From: Candidatus Sumerlaea chitinivorans
Lineage (GTDB): Bacteria; Sumerlaeota; Sumerlaeia; Sumerlaeales; Sumerlaeaceae
Length of the DNA stretch: 64,000 nt
Assembly: GCA_003290465.1 (NCBI GenBank)
Contig: CP030759.1
Location: 1,922,001-1,986,000, forward strand
Reading direction: 5' to 3'
Both the position numbers and the translations under genes were made by a program. This document shows positions 19,027-28,428 of the stretch, in pieces (within the stretch, counting starts at the first letter, position 1; each line of letters begins with the position of its first letter). Below the pieces are notes generated by a model. The model did no database searches and was not told the origin of the DNA. It was given only the letters and a program-made list of their open reading frames with translations.

Positions 19027-19674
19027 TTAGGCCACAGCCGTGGGTGGGGGGCCTGCTGCAACTTGAAAATGTCCGTGTGTCTCGAGGTAATCCATGATTG
19101 CTGCCACGCATTCCTCGACGCTCATCTGGTCTGTCCGGAGGTGAAGCTCGGGGGCAAGGGGTGGTTCGTAGGGGGCGTCGGGAGATACCCCAGTAAAACC
19201 TTTGATTTCACCCCGCATGGCCTTCTCGTAGAGCCCTTTGGGATCACGAGAGGCGCACACTTCGATGGGCGCATCCACAAAGACTTCGATGAACTCCCCG
19301 GGGGCCAACAACTGACGAACCCGGTCACGATCCTCTCGATACGGGCTAATGAAGCTGGTAATCACGATGAGCCCAGCATCCACAAATAACTTCGCCACTT
19401 CGCCTATGCGCCGGATATTCTCCGCACGATCCTCGGGCGAGAAGCCAAGGTTCTTGTTGAGGCCGTGCCGAATGTTGTCGCCATCGAGGACATAAGCAAC
19501 GTGCCCCTGTTGGATGAGCACTTGCTCAAGGGCCATCGCAATCGTGCTTTTGCCGCAAGCAGACAAGCCGGTCAGCCAAACGCAGCATGGTTTCTGGCGA
19601 GTGAGCGCCATACGTTCTTCGCGTGTCACGTGACCAGGATGCCACGTGATATTGGTCGCCTTCTGTTGGGTCAT
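19027..19674 (-). CDS. cysC: Adenylylsulfate kinase
   Basis: 215 residues. The enzyme phosphorylates adenosine 5'-phosphosulfate to PAPS using ATP. The P-loop GLSACGKST is at 36-44, followed by [17 protein letters not shown], the phosphate-acceptor region [16 protein letters not shown], and [19 protein letters not shown]. The start at 19674 places [14 protein letters not shown] before the P-loop, as usual for stand-alone CysC. No sulfate adenylyltransferase gene is adjacent. The Pro/Ala-rich last ten residues are not typical but harmless. Confidence 0.95.
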   Translation of the reverse strand: MTQQKATNITWHPGHVTREERMALTRQKPCCVWLTGLSACGKSTIAMALEQVLIQQGHVAYVLDGDNIRHGLNKNLGFSPEDRAENIRRIGEVAKLFVDAGLIVITSFISPYREDRDRVRQLLAPGEFIEVFVDAPIEVCASRDPKGLYEKAMRGEIKGFTGVSPDAPYEPPLAPELHLRTDQMSVEECVAAIMDYLETHGHFQVAAGPPPTAVA

Positions 19675-20199
19675 CGTCGTTAGGTGACTCCTGTTTGAGC
19701 ATTCAGTGATTTGCCAACCGCGTTACAGAACACAACACGGCAAACTGAGTCCTGGCTTTGCATCCGCGAGATCGCCCTCGCGTGATTGGCCACACGGACT
19801 AACACAGTCCTAAATTCAAAATTCTTCACGCCAAGTGTGAGAAAAATTCGTTGGGGGCCTGCTTTGAGGCATGCGGCTAAGTGACGATTTTTCAGTTTAT
19901 TGTTTGACAAGAATCGCACGTGACTTTGGTGAAAGGAGACGCACGAAAGCACCTAAATTGCTGTCACAGCGGAATTTGTAAACCACAATTCTTGTCGGCC
20001 GCCGGCCATGCCGTTAGCTCTCGGCACGCCGTTTGCTTGGCGGATCCCGCTTCGCAAAAGCCGTAAATTTTGGGCGCTCGACAGCGTATTGCTATGCCGG
20101 GCGAGCGGGCAGCAGCCACGACGCAGCGCTCGAATGAGTGCAAGCAGACTGCAAGGAAGACCGCGAGCTCGAGTTCAACACAGTAGTACGGCCACCACC
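19675..20199. other. Divergent intergenic region between cysC and the M16 peptidase
   Basis: About 525 bases, of which 20008-20199 is open in frame with the peptidase but Arg-rich and unlike its family. A TTGACA at 19904-19909 and an AAAGGAG at 19932-19938 are present, but no -10 and no start codon follow at proper distance. No RNA gene is recognised. Confidence 0.45.
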
Positions 20200-21465
20200 A
20201 TGGAACAAGTTCGCAAAATCGTCCTACCGAATGGCGTGCGCATCGTCCTTGAGAGGATTCCGTACGTCCGCAGTGCGTCGGTGGGGATCTGGTTGGAAGT
20301 GGGAAGCCGGAACGAACACGAGCACGAGCACGGGCTGTCGCACTTTATCGAGCACATGCTTTTCAAGGGCACGCGCCGCAAGGATGCTCTCGCCCTCTCG
20401 AACGAAATGAACGCTCTCGGCGGCAATTTCAACGCGTTCACCACACAGGAAAACATCGTTATTTCGGCGAAGGTGATGGACGAGCATCTTTCGGCCGCGA
20501 TTGATCTGCTGGCGGAGATCTATTTCGAGAGCACGTTCTTACCCGCAGAAATCGACCGCGAACGCAATGTGGTGCTCGAGGAAATCAAGATGTATAACGA
20601 CACGCCAGACGAGCTGGTGCTCGACGTGTACCTCGACCACTTATACGCGGAACACTCGTTGGGACGGCCGATTCTGGGCACTCCGGAACGGGTTGAGAAC
20701 TTTACTCAGGCGGACATTCTGCGCTACATTGCTCGCGAATTCGCCCCTGACCGTATCGTGGTCGCGATTGCTGGGAATTTCGATCAGCGGCGCATCGAAC
20801 CTCAGCTTCGGCGCATTTTCGAGCGACTCCATCCCAACGGCTGGGAGCGAAATCCCCTAGTGCCCCCCGCTCCAACTTACCGAAGCCACAACGTGGATCG
20901 AATGACCGAACAGGTGCATTTCTGCATGGGGACCGATGGGCCGCCACGCAATAGCGAGGACCGTTACGCGTTTGCAATTCTGAGCACCATCCTCGGTGGC
21001 GGAACCTCCTCGCGTATCTTTCAGGAAGTGCGCGAAAAACGGGGTCTCGCGTACTCAATTGGGACCTTTGATTGCTCATTCCGGGACGCTGGGTGCATCG
21101 CTGTGACGGGCGGGACGAGCCCGCGCAACATCCACAAGGTGATTCACATTTGCCTCGAGCAGGTGAAGAAGCTCTACACGGAAGGGGTGACCACTGAAGA
21201 GGTCGAAAGCGCGCGTCAGCAGATCAAAAGCTCCATCATTCTTGGTATGGAGAATAGCTCGACGCGTATGGCGCGGTTAGCGGAGTGTGAGATTTTCTTT
21301 GGCGAATATCTGCCGGTGGATGATGTGATCGCGCGGCTCAATGCAATCACGCCCGAAGACGTTCAGGCGACGGCAGAGAAATATCTGAAAGATCGGCCGA
21401 TCTCGTTTGCCTCCATTGGCCCTGAGAAGAAGTTCGAACCCTATCTCGGAGGCATGACGTTCTAA
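20200..21465 (+). CDS. M16 family zinc peptidase (processing-peptidase-like)
   Basis: 421 residues from the ATG at 20200, where family similarity begins (KIVLPNGVRIVLERI). An in-frame start at 20008 would add 64 residues, Arg-rich and of no known type; neither start has a clear Shine-Dalgarno. The inverted zinc motif HFIEH is at 48-52 and FKGT follows. The third ligand region is DRERNVVLEEIKMYNDTP. The C-terminal half has GTSSRIFQEVREKRGLAYSIG, the R/Y pair of active M16 subunits. The order matches the bacterial homologs of mitochondrial processing peptidase beta subunit. It is not next to other M16 genes or to pnp/rpsO. Confidence 0.93.
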   Translation: MEQVRKIVLPNGVRIVLERIPYVRSASVGIWLEVGSRNEHEHEHGLSHFIEHMLFKGTRRKDALALSNEMNALGGNFNAFTTQENIVISAKVMDEHLSAAIDLLAEIYFESTFLPAEIDRERNVVLEEIKMYNDTPDELVLDVYLDHLYAEHSLGRPILGTPERVENFTQADILRYIAREFAPDRIVVAIAGNFDQRRIEPQLRRIFERLHPNGWERNPLVPPAPTYRSHNVDRMTEQVHFCMGTDGPPRNSEDRYAFAILSTILGGGTSSRIFQEVREKRGLAYSIGTFDCSFRDAGCIAVTGGTSPRNIHKVIHICLEQVKKLYTEGVTTEEVESARQQIKSSIILGMENSSTRMARLAECEIFFGEYLPVDDVIARLNAITPEDVQATAEKYLKDRPISFASIGPEKKFEPYLGGMTF

Positions 21466-21748
21466 ACGTTTTGCATCTTTAGCCGTATCCCGAGTGGACT
21501 TTTTGCAGGTGCCCCCTGCAGGATTCTTGCCAGCCGCCCGCTGAGGAGTGATGAGAAAATACACACCTTTGCAGTATCCACGCACCTTGAAAGCTACCTG
21601 CCTTGCCTCCCACAAAAAACGCCAAGGGTGACAGCAAAAGTCTTGTGCTTGCCCCGCACGTTGCTGCAGTTGTGGATGTCAAAGCAGCTTTCATCTTGTG
21701 CGCCATTGGCTCAGGCAGAAAGCCTGCGAAATTAAAGGAGAGTTGAGC

Positions 21749-23140
21749 ATGCGTGTGACACTTTATGGCGCAGCGCGGACTGTGACGGGGTCTGCGTACC
21801 ATGTGGAGACACAAACTGGCAGTGTTCTCGTGGATTTCGGGATGGTGCAAGGCCACGACAAAGAGAACCACGCGAATGCCATACCACCGACGTTAGATTT
21901 AGATAAACTTGGGGCAGTGCTACTCACCCATGCGCATCTCGACCATTGCGGTCGGCTACCTCTGCTCATCAAAGCTGGCTGGAAAGGGCCGATCTATGCT
22001 ACTCCCGCCACGCGCGAGATGGCCTCTCTGATTCTTCATGATGCGGCAAAGGTTCAAGCGCAGGATTTGGAGCGCGAGAACCGTCGGCGCATGCGGGCTG
22101 GGGAAGAGCCTGTCGGCCCACTTTACACGCAGGACGATGTCGACGCCACCATGGCGCTGTTTCGGACCGTGGAATATGACTCTCCTATTCCGATCCTGCC
22201 GGGGATAACTGCGAAGTGGGTGGAGGCTGGTCACATTTTGGGGTCCACAAGCATCGAGCTCACACTGGAGGAAAACGGTCGCCGACACGTCGCGATTTTC
22301 TCCGGCGATATTGGGCACTTGGGAGCACCCGTCCTGCGTGACCCCGTACGTTTTTGTGCCGCAGATTCAGTGTTTATGGAGTCCACCTATGGCGACCGTG
22401 ACCACAAGAGCCTTGCCGAAACCTTGAAAGAAACCGAGGATATTATTCGAGAGGCAGTGGCGAGGAAGGCCAAGATCCTTGTCCCTTCCTTTGCGGTGGG
22501 GCGCACGCAGCAGCTTATTTATCACCTTGCAGCGCTCTTTCGGGATGGGCGACTCCCCCAATTTCCAATTTACCTCGATAGCCCCATGGCACAGGAGGCC
22601 ACGCGGATTTATTTGCGCCATCCCGAGCTGTACGATGAGGAAGCGATGGAACTGCATCGCACCGGACAACTCGAGCGTGATTTCTCGGCGGTACGCTTCT
22701 GCGCGACCGCCGACGAGTCGCGTGCGCTGAACAGCATGGAAGGCCCCATGTTGATTATGGCGGGGTCGGGAATGTGCACCGCTGGGCGAATCCTGCATCA
22801 CCTGCGCAACAACCTTTGGAAGCCGAACACGTACGTTCTGATTGTTGGTTTTCAGGCACAAGGAACATTGGGAAGGCTGTTGGTGGAAGGCCGGCCTAAG
22901 GTGAAAATTTTTGGAGAAGAGATCGCAGTGAAGGCCTCCATTCACACACTCAACGGGTTTAGCGCTCACGCTGGGCAATCGGAACTTCTGGCGTGGCTGG
23001 GTTGTGTCGCACACACGAAGCCGCAAGTGTATCTGACCCACGGCGAACCTCACGCTCAAGAGGCGCTGGCCGCCACTATCGAGCGCGCGTATGGGCTGAC
23101 GCCGCAAATGCCTGAATACGGAATACCTATTGCCCTTTAG
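21749..23140 (+). CDS. Metallo-beta-lactamase / beta-CASP ribonuclease-like protein
   Basis: 463 residues from the ATG at 21749, chosen because AAAGGAG lies 8 bases upstream; the frame is open to 21698. The metal site HAHLDH is at 61-66, with VEAGHILGS and the acidic FSGDIG following. The beta-CASP part contains FMESTYGDR, LVPSFAVGRTQQL, and the C-terminal RMMBL segment has SGMCTAGRILHHL, LNGFSAHAGQ and YLTHGEP. Relatives are RNA-processing nucleases (CPSF73-like, TTHA0252). All metal-binding motifs are intact, so nuclease activity is expected. A 9-bp GC hairpin follows the stop by about 20 bases. Confidence 0.92.
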   Translation: MRVTLYGAARTVTGSAYHVETQTGSVLVDFGMVQGHDKENHANAIPPTLDLDKLGAVLLTHAHLDHCGRLPLLIKAGWKGPIYATPATREMASLILHDAAKVQAQDLERENRRRMRAGEEPVGPLYTQDDVDATMALFRTVEYDSPIPILPGITAKWVEAGHILGSTSIELTLEENGRRHVAIFSGDIGHLGAPVLRDPVRFCAADSVFMESTYGDRDHKSLAETLKETEDIIREAVARKAKILVPSFAVGRTQQLIYHLAALFRDGRLPQFPIYLDSPMAQEATRIYLRHPELYDEEAMELHRTGQLERDFSAVRFCATADESRALNSMEGPMLIMAGSGMCTAGRILHHLRNNLWKPNTYVLIVGFQAQGTLGRLLVEGRPKVKIFGEEIAVKASIHTLNGFSAHAGQSELLAWLGCVAHTKPQVYLTHGEPHAQEALAATIERAYGLTPQMPEYGIPIAL

Positions 23141-23161
23141 GGGTGCGTGAGAAAGCGAGGT

Positions 23162-23184
23162 GAGGCGGCGTTGACCGCCGCCTC
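23162..23184 (+). terminator. GC-rich hairpin after the MBL gene (possible terminator)
   Basis: GAGGCGGCG and CGCCGCCTC pair perfectly around a TTGAC loop, 21 bases after the stop codon. No T-run follows on either strand, so it may only be a 3' stabilising hairpin. Confidence 0.45.
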
Positions 23185-23227
23185 GTGCCAACAATTCCCT
23201 CGGTTGCCCCAAGCCTGCGTCCAAGCC

Positions 23228-23245
23228 TTGTGAAAAATCTCACGA
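23228..23245 (+). promoter_or_regulatory. Rex-like operator upstream of cydA
   Basis: The sequence TTGTGAAAAATCTCACGA matches the Rex consensus TTGTGAA-N4-TTCACAA at 12 of 14 fixed positions. It lies 143 bases upstream of cydA. Rex is an NADH-sensing repressor that controls cytochrome bd genes in several Gram-positive bacteria. Whether this organism has Rex cannot be seen here. Confidence 0.5.
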
Positions 23246-23388
23246 AGACGTTCGTTCACACTTGATTTGCGGGTTTTGCGGGCGCATGGGGAGAGTTGAA
23301 ATGGTAGGAGTTGGGTCCAGAATCGTTGGGCTCGGGCCAAACGCTAAGCCCCCTACCCCTTAGAATGATGGATGGAAGGGCTCTCGCA

Positions 23389-24798
23389 ATGGACGCTGTC
23401 ACCCTCAGTCGCTTGCAGTTTGCACTCACGGTGGCCTTTCACTATATCTTTGTCCCCCTCTCAATCGGCTTAGGAGCCATTATGGTGATTGTGGAGGCGA
23501 TGTACCTGAAGACGCGCTTAAAAGTTTACGAGAATATGGCGCGGTTCTGGACGCGCATCTTCGCAGTGACTTTTGCGATGGGAGTCGCCAGCGGCATCGT
23601 GATGGAGTTTCAGTTTGGAACCAATTGGGCAACCTATTCGCGATTCGTAGGCGATGTGTTTGGATCGGCACTTGCTGCGGAGGGAATCTTTGCCTTTTTC
23701 CTCGAATCAGGCTTTCTGGCAGTGCTGGTGTTTGGCTGGGACCGTGTCTCACCGCGAGTGCACTTTTTTGCTACGCTCATGGTCTGCCTTGGCTCGATTT
23801 TCTCCGCGGTATGGATTATTGTCGCGAACTCATGGCAGCAGACGCCGGCAGGGTTTCACATCGTTGAGCATATGGGGGAACAACGCGCGGAGATCACGAA
23901 TTTCTGGGAAGTCGTCTTCAATCCCTCAAGCGTCAACCGCCTCACCCACACGGTGATCGGGGCGTTCCTTCTTGGCGCGTTCTTCGTGATGAGTGTCTGT
24001 GCTTACTACATTTTGAAGAATCGTCATGTGGATGGTGCAAAACGCTCGTTCACGATTGCTTTAGTTTTTGCCACGGTGATGGCCATTGCCCAGCTTCTCA
24101 CGGGACATTCCAGCGCGCGGCAAGTAGCGTTTACGCAGCCGGCCAAACTTGCCGCCTTTGAGGGATTATTCAAAACGCCCGAGGGTGGCGCACCCTTGTA
24201 TCTTTTCGGCCACCCCGATTCAGTTCGAGAAGAAGTGCGCTTTGGGGTGCAAATTCCCAAGGCACTGAGCATCCTCGTGCATGGAGATCCCAATAAACCG
24301 GTTACAGGGCTGGACAAGTTCAAACCTGAAGACCGTCCGCCGGTTGCCATCACTTTCCATAGCTACCACATCATGGTGGGGCTGGGGATGCTGTTCATCG
24401 CGGTGACACTCTATGCGTCGTTCCTACGTTGGCGCGGCACACTGTTTGAAAAGCGGTGGCTTATGTGGTTCTTTGTCTTCGCGGTGGCGCTTCCGTACAT
24501 CGCGAACCAGCTTGGATGGATTGCCGCGGAAGTTGGACGTCAGCCTTGGGTTGTGTATGGGCTTTTGCGCACAGCCGATGCCGTTTCAAAGTCGGTAAGC
24601 GCCAGCGAGGTGGCGGCCTCGATCGTCATGTTCAGTGTCATCTACATTTTGTTGTTCATCATCTGGATCTATGTGATGAACGACAAGATCCAGCACGGGC
24701 CGGACGAGGTTCCTGAGGCCCCTGAGAAAACAGAAGTAAAAGAATTGCTCGGCACCGCAGCCGAGATCAAATCCCCTGCTTCGTTGGAGAATGCGTAA
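23389..24798 (+). CDS. cydA: Cytochrome bd ubiquinol oxidase subunit I
   Basis: 469 residues from the ATG at 23389, which has GGAAGGG 8 bases upstream and gives the usual family N-terminus ([19 protein letters not shown]). The protein carries hemes b558, b595 and d and oxidises quinol while reducing oxygen. His18 and His187 (in [10 protein letters not shown]) match E. coli ligands His19 and His186. The quinol loop has [20 protein letters not shown] with the conserved Lys and Glu, and GRQPW is present. It lacks the long Q-loop insertion of the E. coli type. It starts an operon with cydB and the AKR-HemQ gene. Confidence 0.97.
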   Translation: MDAVTLSRLQFALTVAFHYIFVPLSIGLGAIMVIVEAMYLKTRLKVYENMARFWTRIFAVTFAMGVASGIVMEFQFGTNWATYSRFVGDVFGSALAAEGIFAFFLESGFLAVLVFGWDRVSPRVHFFATLMVCLGSIFSAVWIIVANSWQQTPAGFHIVEHMGEQRAEITNFWEVVFNPSSVNRLTHTVIGAFLLGAFFVMSVCAYYILKNRHVDGAKRSFTIALVFATVMAIAQLLTGHSSARQVAFTQPAKLAAFEGLFKTPEGGAPLYLFGHPDSVREEVRFGVQIPKALSILVHGDPNKPVTGLDKFKPEDRPPVAITFHSYHIMVGLGMLFIAVTLYASFLRWRGTLFEKRWLMWFFVFAVALPYIANQLGWIAAEVGRQPWVVYGLLRTADAVSKSVSASEVAASIVMFSVIYILLFIIWIYVMNDKIQHGPDEVPEAPEKTEVKELLGTAAEIKSPASLENA

Positions 24799-24799
24799 G

Positions 24800-25834
24800 A
24801 TGAACGAGACGGGTATGCTTGATCTGAACTTGTTGTGGTATTTCCTCGTCGGAGCACTATTGACAGGCTATGCGGTTTTGGATGGGTTCGATTTGGGGGT
24901 TGGGACCCTGCACCTGTTCGCGCGCACAGATCTTGAGCGACGCATTCTAATGAACTCCATCGGCCCCGTATGGGATGGCAATGAAGTCTGGCTTGTCACA
25001 GCGGGAGGAGCGCTCTTTGCAGCATTTCCCAAAGCCTATGCGACGGCGTTCTCAGGATTCTATCTGGCGTTTATGATTTTGCTCTGGGCGCTGATCTTCC
25101 GTGCAGTCGCATTGGAGTTCAGGAGCAAACGCCCCTCAAGAGTTTGGCGCAATGCATGGGATGTCGCCTTCTTTCTCGCAAGCACGGTCTCGTCGTTCCT
25201 CTTTGGGGTGGCAGTTGGAAATATGATGCAGGGCCTTCCCATTGGACCGGATGGAGAATACGCCGGCACGCTGATTGACCTGCTGACGCCGTATCCGATT
25301 CTGGTCGGGGTATTCAACGTCGCGATGTTCGCCATGCACGGGGCCATCTACCTTTACCTGAAAACCGAAGGCGAACTGCAGGAGCGGGTGCGCGGGTGGA
25401 TTTGGCGAGCCTACGGCACCTTTTTGTTCCTCTACGTGCTCACGACGATCGTCACCCTTATCCAAGTGCCCAATGCGACCCGGAATTTCCGCGACTTTCC
25501 GTGGGTTTGGGCCATCGTGATTCTCACGGTGCTTGCGATCGCGAATATCCCGCGAGCAGTCTACCACGGCTATCCAGTGCGAGCATTGATTAGCTCCGGG
25601 TGCGCCATGGCAGGGCTCATTTTCCTATTCGGAATCGCGTTATTCCCCAACCTCATCATCTCGACGATTAGTCCGGAATACAACCTCACGGCCTACACGG
25701 CGGCTTCTTCGCAGAAGACACTGGGGATCATGGCAATTATGGCTGCGATTGGAATGCCTTTCGTGTTGGGTTATACCTCCATCATCTACTGGATTTTCCG
25801 GGGCAAAGTAAAACTCGACAAAATGAGTTACTAA
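24800..25834 (+). CDS. cydB: Cytochrome bd ubiquinol oxidase subunit II
   Basis: 344 residues from the ATG at 24800, one base after the cydA stop; an ATG at 24791 would overlap cydA by 8 bases. The start at 24800 has GGAG about 10 bases upstream. It shows LDGFDLGVGTLHLF, GPVWDGNEVWLVTAGGALFAAFP and nine hydrophobic helices, all typical of CydB. It forms the heterodimer with CydA. No cydC/cydD transporter genes follow; instead the next gene, 17 bases away, encodes a HemQ-type heme enzyme fusion. Confidence 0.97.
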   Translation: MNETGMLDLNLLWYFLVGALLTGYAVLDGFDLGVGTLHLFARTDLERRILMNSIGPVWDGNEVWLVTAGGALFAAFPKAYATAFSGFYLAFMILLWALIFRAVALEFRSKRPSRVWRNAWDVAFFLASTVSSFLFGVAVGNMMQGLPIGPDGEYAGTLIDLLTPYPILVGVFNVAMFAMHGAIYLYLKTEGELQERVRGWIWRAYGTFLFLYVLTTIVTLIQVPNATRNFRDFPWVWAIVILTVLAIANIPRAVYHGYPVRALISSGCAMAGLIFLFGIALFPNLIISTISPEYNLTAYTAASSQKTLGIMAIMAAIGMPFVLGYTSIIYWIFRGKVKLDKMSY

Positions 25835-25850
25835 AAGGTGAATTGCCAGC

Positions 25851-27740
25851 ATGACTCAACAACAAGGAATGGATCTCGGGACGGTCGCGCTCGGCACGTG
25901 GAGCGGCGGCCGCTTCATGCACTTTGGGGCTGACGTCGGCGAAGAGCGTTTCATTGGGCTTTTCCGAAAGGCGTACGATCTTGGAATCCGCACCTTTGTG
26001 ACGGCCGACGTCTACGGCATGGGCGAGGCCGATCGGTTGCTGGGGCAAGCCCTTGCCGATCTGGGCCGTTCGAGCTACTGCCTCGTCGGGGCGGTGGGCC
26101 ACGACTTCTATACGGGCTCACGGGCAGGCGAAAAGGGGTTTCCGCGCTTCACTGACCCCGAGCTTCGCGACGACACGCAGTATGCCTCCTATCTTCAGAT
26201 GGCGACTGAGAAGGCGCTTCAGAGGCTGGGCACCGATTACTTCGACCTCCTTCTCCTACACAATCCCGACTGGCTAGGTTACTCTCACCCAAAGGTGTGG
26301 GAGGCGCTTGCCGACCTCATGGAATCCAAGGTGACCCGAATGCTTGGCATTGCACCGGGACCCGCGAATGGATTCACGCTCGATATCCTGAGCGCATTCG
26401 AGCGTTACTCGTCGCTGATTGATTGGGTCATGCTGATCCTCAATCCCCTCGAGCCATGGCCAAGCAACCTCGTGCTACCTGCAGCTGAGCAACTGGGGGT
26501 GAAAGTTCTTGCGCGGGTCGTAGATCACGGCGGCCTTTTCCTTGATAGTCTGCGGCCCGGCGATCCGATCCCGCGCAATGACCATCGTGCCTTCCGCCCC
26601 CCAAACTGGATCGAAGCGGCACAACCGAAGCTGGAACGTATGCGGGAAATTGCGGAAGGCCACGGCATGACCCTTCTTCAGCTTGCATGCCAGTGGACCT
26701 TGGCACAACCGGCCGTAGCCTCGGTGGTTCCGACGTTGATTCAAGAACTCGCACCCCATGCAAAACCAATTGAGAGCTTACTGGAGGAACTGGCGGCCGT
26801 TCCGAAATGCCCCAAGTTGACAGCCACGGAAGTCGAGGAAATCTCGCGATTGGGCGACAACCGCGGCTGCATGCCCCTGAAGGGCGCTTCTTCGCAGTAT
26901 TTGGGGCCGCCAAAGGCAGATCAGTGGCCACTTATGGAGCACCACCGCGAAGCAGCCGAACGGTGGGGCATCGAGCCGGATCGTGATCTCTATTGTCCGC
27001 ACGATCCGCGTGATGTTCGCGAGATCGGCGCCCCTCGCAACGGTGTCGTGCAAGCCATGGATCGGCGCTTGTACCTGCAGTTGCTGGCCTTTGGGGAGTG
27101 CGAGGACACCCCCGCGCTTGCGCATGAGTTGCGCGAGGTCTCGCGCGAGTTTACCGACCCGCCGCTCGAGTGGGTGCTCTATGAGGACCTCGCAGATCCC
27201 CAAGGCGTGGCACTTGTGCTCTTGGACGAAGATCCTCGGCGGCTGATGGAGCGACAACGTTACCTCTGTCGCGCCACCGCACTCGCGCACATGGTGCTGA
27301 AAGAAGACCTTGTGATGTTTGGACGAACGTACGCGACGGGGCGCGATCCAGACTTGAATGAAGTGCTCTTTGAGCGGCCGCGCAATTACCTCTTCAATCG
27401 CTCGTGGCCGTGGGCGGTGTGGTATCCTCTGCGGCGCAAACCCGAGTTCGAAAGGCTTCCGCGGGAAGAGCAGGTTCGGATTTTAATGGAGCACGCCTCG
27501 ATGGGGCGCGTCTTCGGCGAATGCGATTATGCCCACGATGTTCGGCTGGCGTGCTATGGGATGGATCGCAACGACAATGAGTTTGTGGTGGGGCTCGTGG
27601 GGCCAGATCTTCACCGCCTCTCCCGCCTTGTGCAGGAAATGCGCAAGAGCCGTCAGACGAGCGAGTACATCCAATCCCTTGGGCCATTTCTCGTGGGATA
27701 CGCGGTGGCACGCAGCACGGACCAAGCCAACGTCAAATAA
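25851..27740 (+). CDS. Aldo-keto-reductase-like domain fused to a HemQ/chlorite-dismutase-like domain
   Basis: 629 residues. Residues about 8-345 follow the aldo-keto reductase barrel (LGIRTF, TADVYGMGEADRLLG, LGTDYFDLLLLHNPD). The usual tetrad Asp and Lys appear replaced: FDTA is FVTA (Val50) and the ATK-VG Lys falls on Ala81. Tyr55 and His137 are kept. From about 403 the protein resembles HemQ (coproheme decarboxylase): YATGRDPDLNEVLF, WYPLRRKPEFERLPREEQ with the Tyr-Pro-x-x-Arg-Lys motif, and LMEHASMGR with His548 at the proximal heme ligand position, then NEFVVGLVGPDLHRL. It follows cydB by 17 bases, so it probably serves heme supply or maturation for cytochrome bd. Function of the N-terminal half is uncertain. 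Confidence 0.85.
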   Translation: MTQQQGMDLGTVALGTWSGGRFMHFGADVGEERFIGLFRKAYDLGIRTFVTADVYGMGEADRLLGQALADLGRSSYCLVGAVGHDFYTGSRAGEKGFPRFTDPELRDDTQYASYLQMATEKALQRLGTDYFDLLLLHNPDWLGYSHPKVWEALADLMESKVTRMLGIAPGPANGFTLDILSAFERYSSLIDWVMLILNPLEPWPSNLVLPAAEQLGVKVLARVVDHGGLFLDSLRPGDPIPRNDHRAFRPPNWIEAAQPKLERMREIAEGHGMTLLQLACQWTLAQPAVASVVPTLIQELAPHAKPIESLLEELAAVPKCPKLTATEVEEISRLGDNRGCMPLKGASSQYLGPPKADQWPLMEHHREAAERWGIEPDRDLYCPHDPRDVREIGAPRNGVVQAMDRRLYLQLLAFGECEDTPALAHELREVSREFTDPPLEWVLYEDLADPQGVALVLLDEDPRRLMERQRYLCRATALAHMVLKEDLVMFGRTYATGRDPDLNEVLFERPRNYLFNRSWPWAVWYPLRRKPEFERLPREEQVRILMEHASMGRVFGECDYAHDVRLACYGMDRNDNEFVVGLVGPDLHRLSRLVQEMRKSRQTSEYIQSLGPFLVGYAVARSTDQANVK

Positions 27741-27865
27741 TATCCTCCGTTTGCTAAAGGTACAGATCCACTATCCGATTTACGGGGTTGCTCAGTGCAG
27801 CAGCAATTCAGCGAGCGTTGTGGTCAGACCTTAGTCTCAGCCAGAGAAAGCGAGGTTTCCTTAGA

Positions 27866-28363
27866 ATGAAAGCAGTCATTCAACGGGTACGCGAAGCAAG
27901 TGTGAGCGTTGACGGCAAGGTAGTGGGTGAAATCGGAGAGGGCCTCCTGGTGCTCGCGGGGATTGCCAGAGACGACACAGAGGCCACCCTGCGAAGTGTC
28001 GCATCGAAGATTGTCAACCTGCGGATTTTTGAAGACGAAGAAGGACGCATGAACCGCTCCTTGCTTGAAATCTGCGGCCAGTTGCTGGTGGTGAGCCAGT
28101 TCACGCTCATGGCAGATTGCCGACGGGGTCGCCGACCAAGCTTCACGGACGCAGCGCCGCCGGAAGTCGCGGCAGGCTTGTTCGAGCGGTTTGTCGAAAT
28201 CCTGCGCGAACACCCCTGCAAGGTGGAGACCGGAGTTTTTCAGGCCATGATGGAAGTCCGGCTCAACAATTGGGGGCCGGTGACCATCATCTTAGATTCG
28301 GCGGATCTTTTGGCGCCGCGGCGGGGAAAACCTGAGCCGAGCGAGTTCGACAAAACTTCTTGA
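27866..28363 (+). CDS. dtd: D-aminoacyl-tRNA deacylase
   Basis: 165 residues from the ATG at 27866, where the canonical N-terminus [16 protein letters not shown] begins; the open frame extends to 27788 but without similarity. The enzyme removes D-amino acids from mischarged tRNA. The signature [17 protein letters not shown] is present, as is the C-terminal [12 protein letters not shown], which varies from the usual N-x-GPVT by one residue. The C-terminal tail after LDS is about 20 residues longer than usual. It may be read through from the cyd operon; the 125-base gap leaves this open. Confidence 0.95.
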   Translation: MKAVIQRVREASVSVDGKVVGEIGEGLLVLAGIARDDTEATLRSVASKIVNLRIFEDEEGRMNRSLLEICGQLLVVSQFTLMADCRRGRRPSFTDAAPPEVAAGLFERFVEILREHPCKVETGVFQAMMEVRLNNWGPVTIILDSADLLAPRRGKPEPSEFDKTS

Positions 28364-28428
28364 ACAACTGCCGGTGAGTCCATGTAGGCTCGATGCCCAG
28401 AGCGTGGCAACAAGGATGGCCAACAAAA

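Noticed and set aside
19904-19938. TTGACA plus AAAGGAG suggesting a small gene
   Set aside because: No start codon lies within a usable distance of the AAAGGAG, and the nearest TTG frame stops after seven codons.
20008-20199. 64-residue N-terminal extension of the M16 peptidase
   Set aside because: Arg-rich, without a signal peptide or similarity and without a ribosome binding site; the family starts at 20200.
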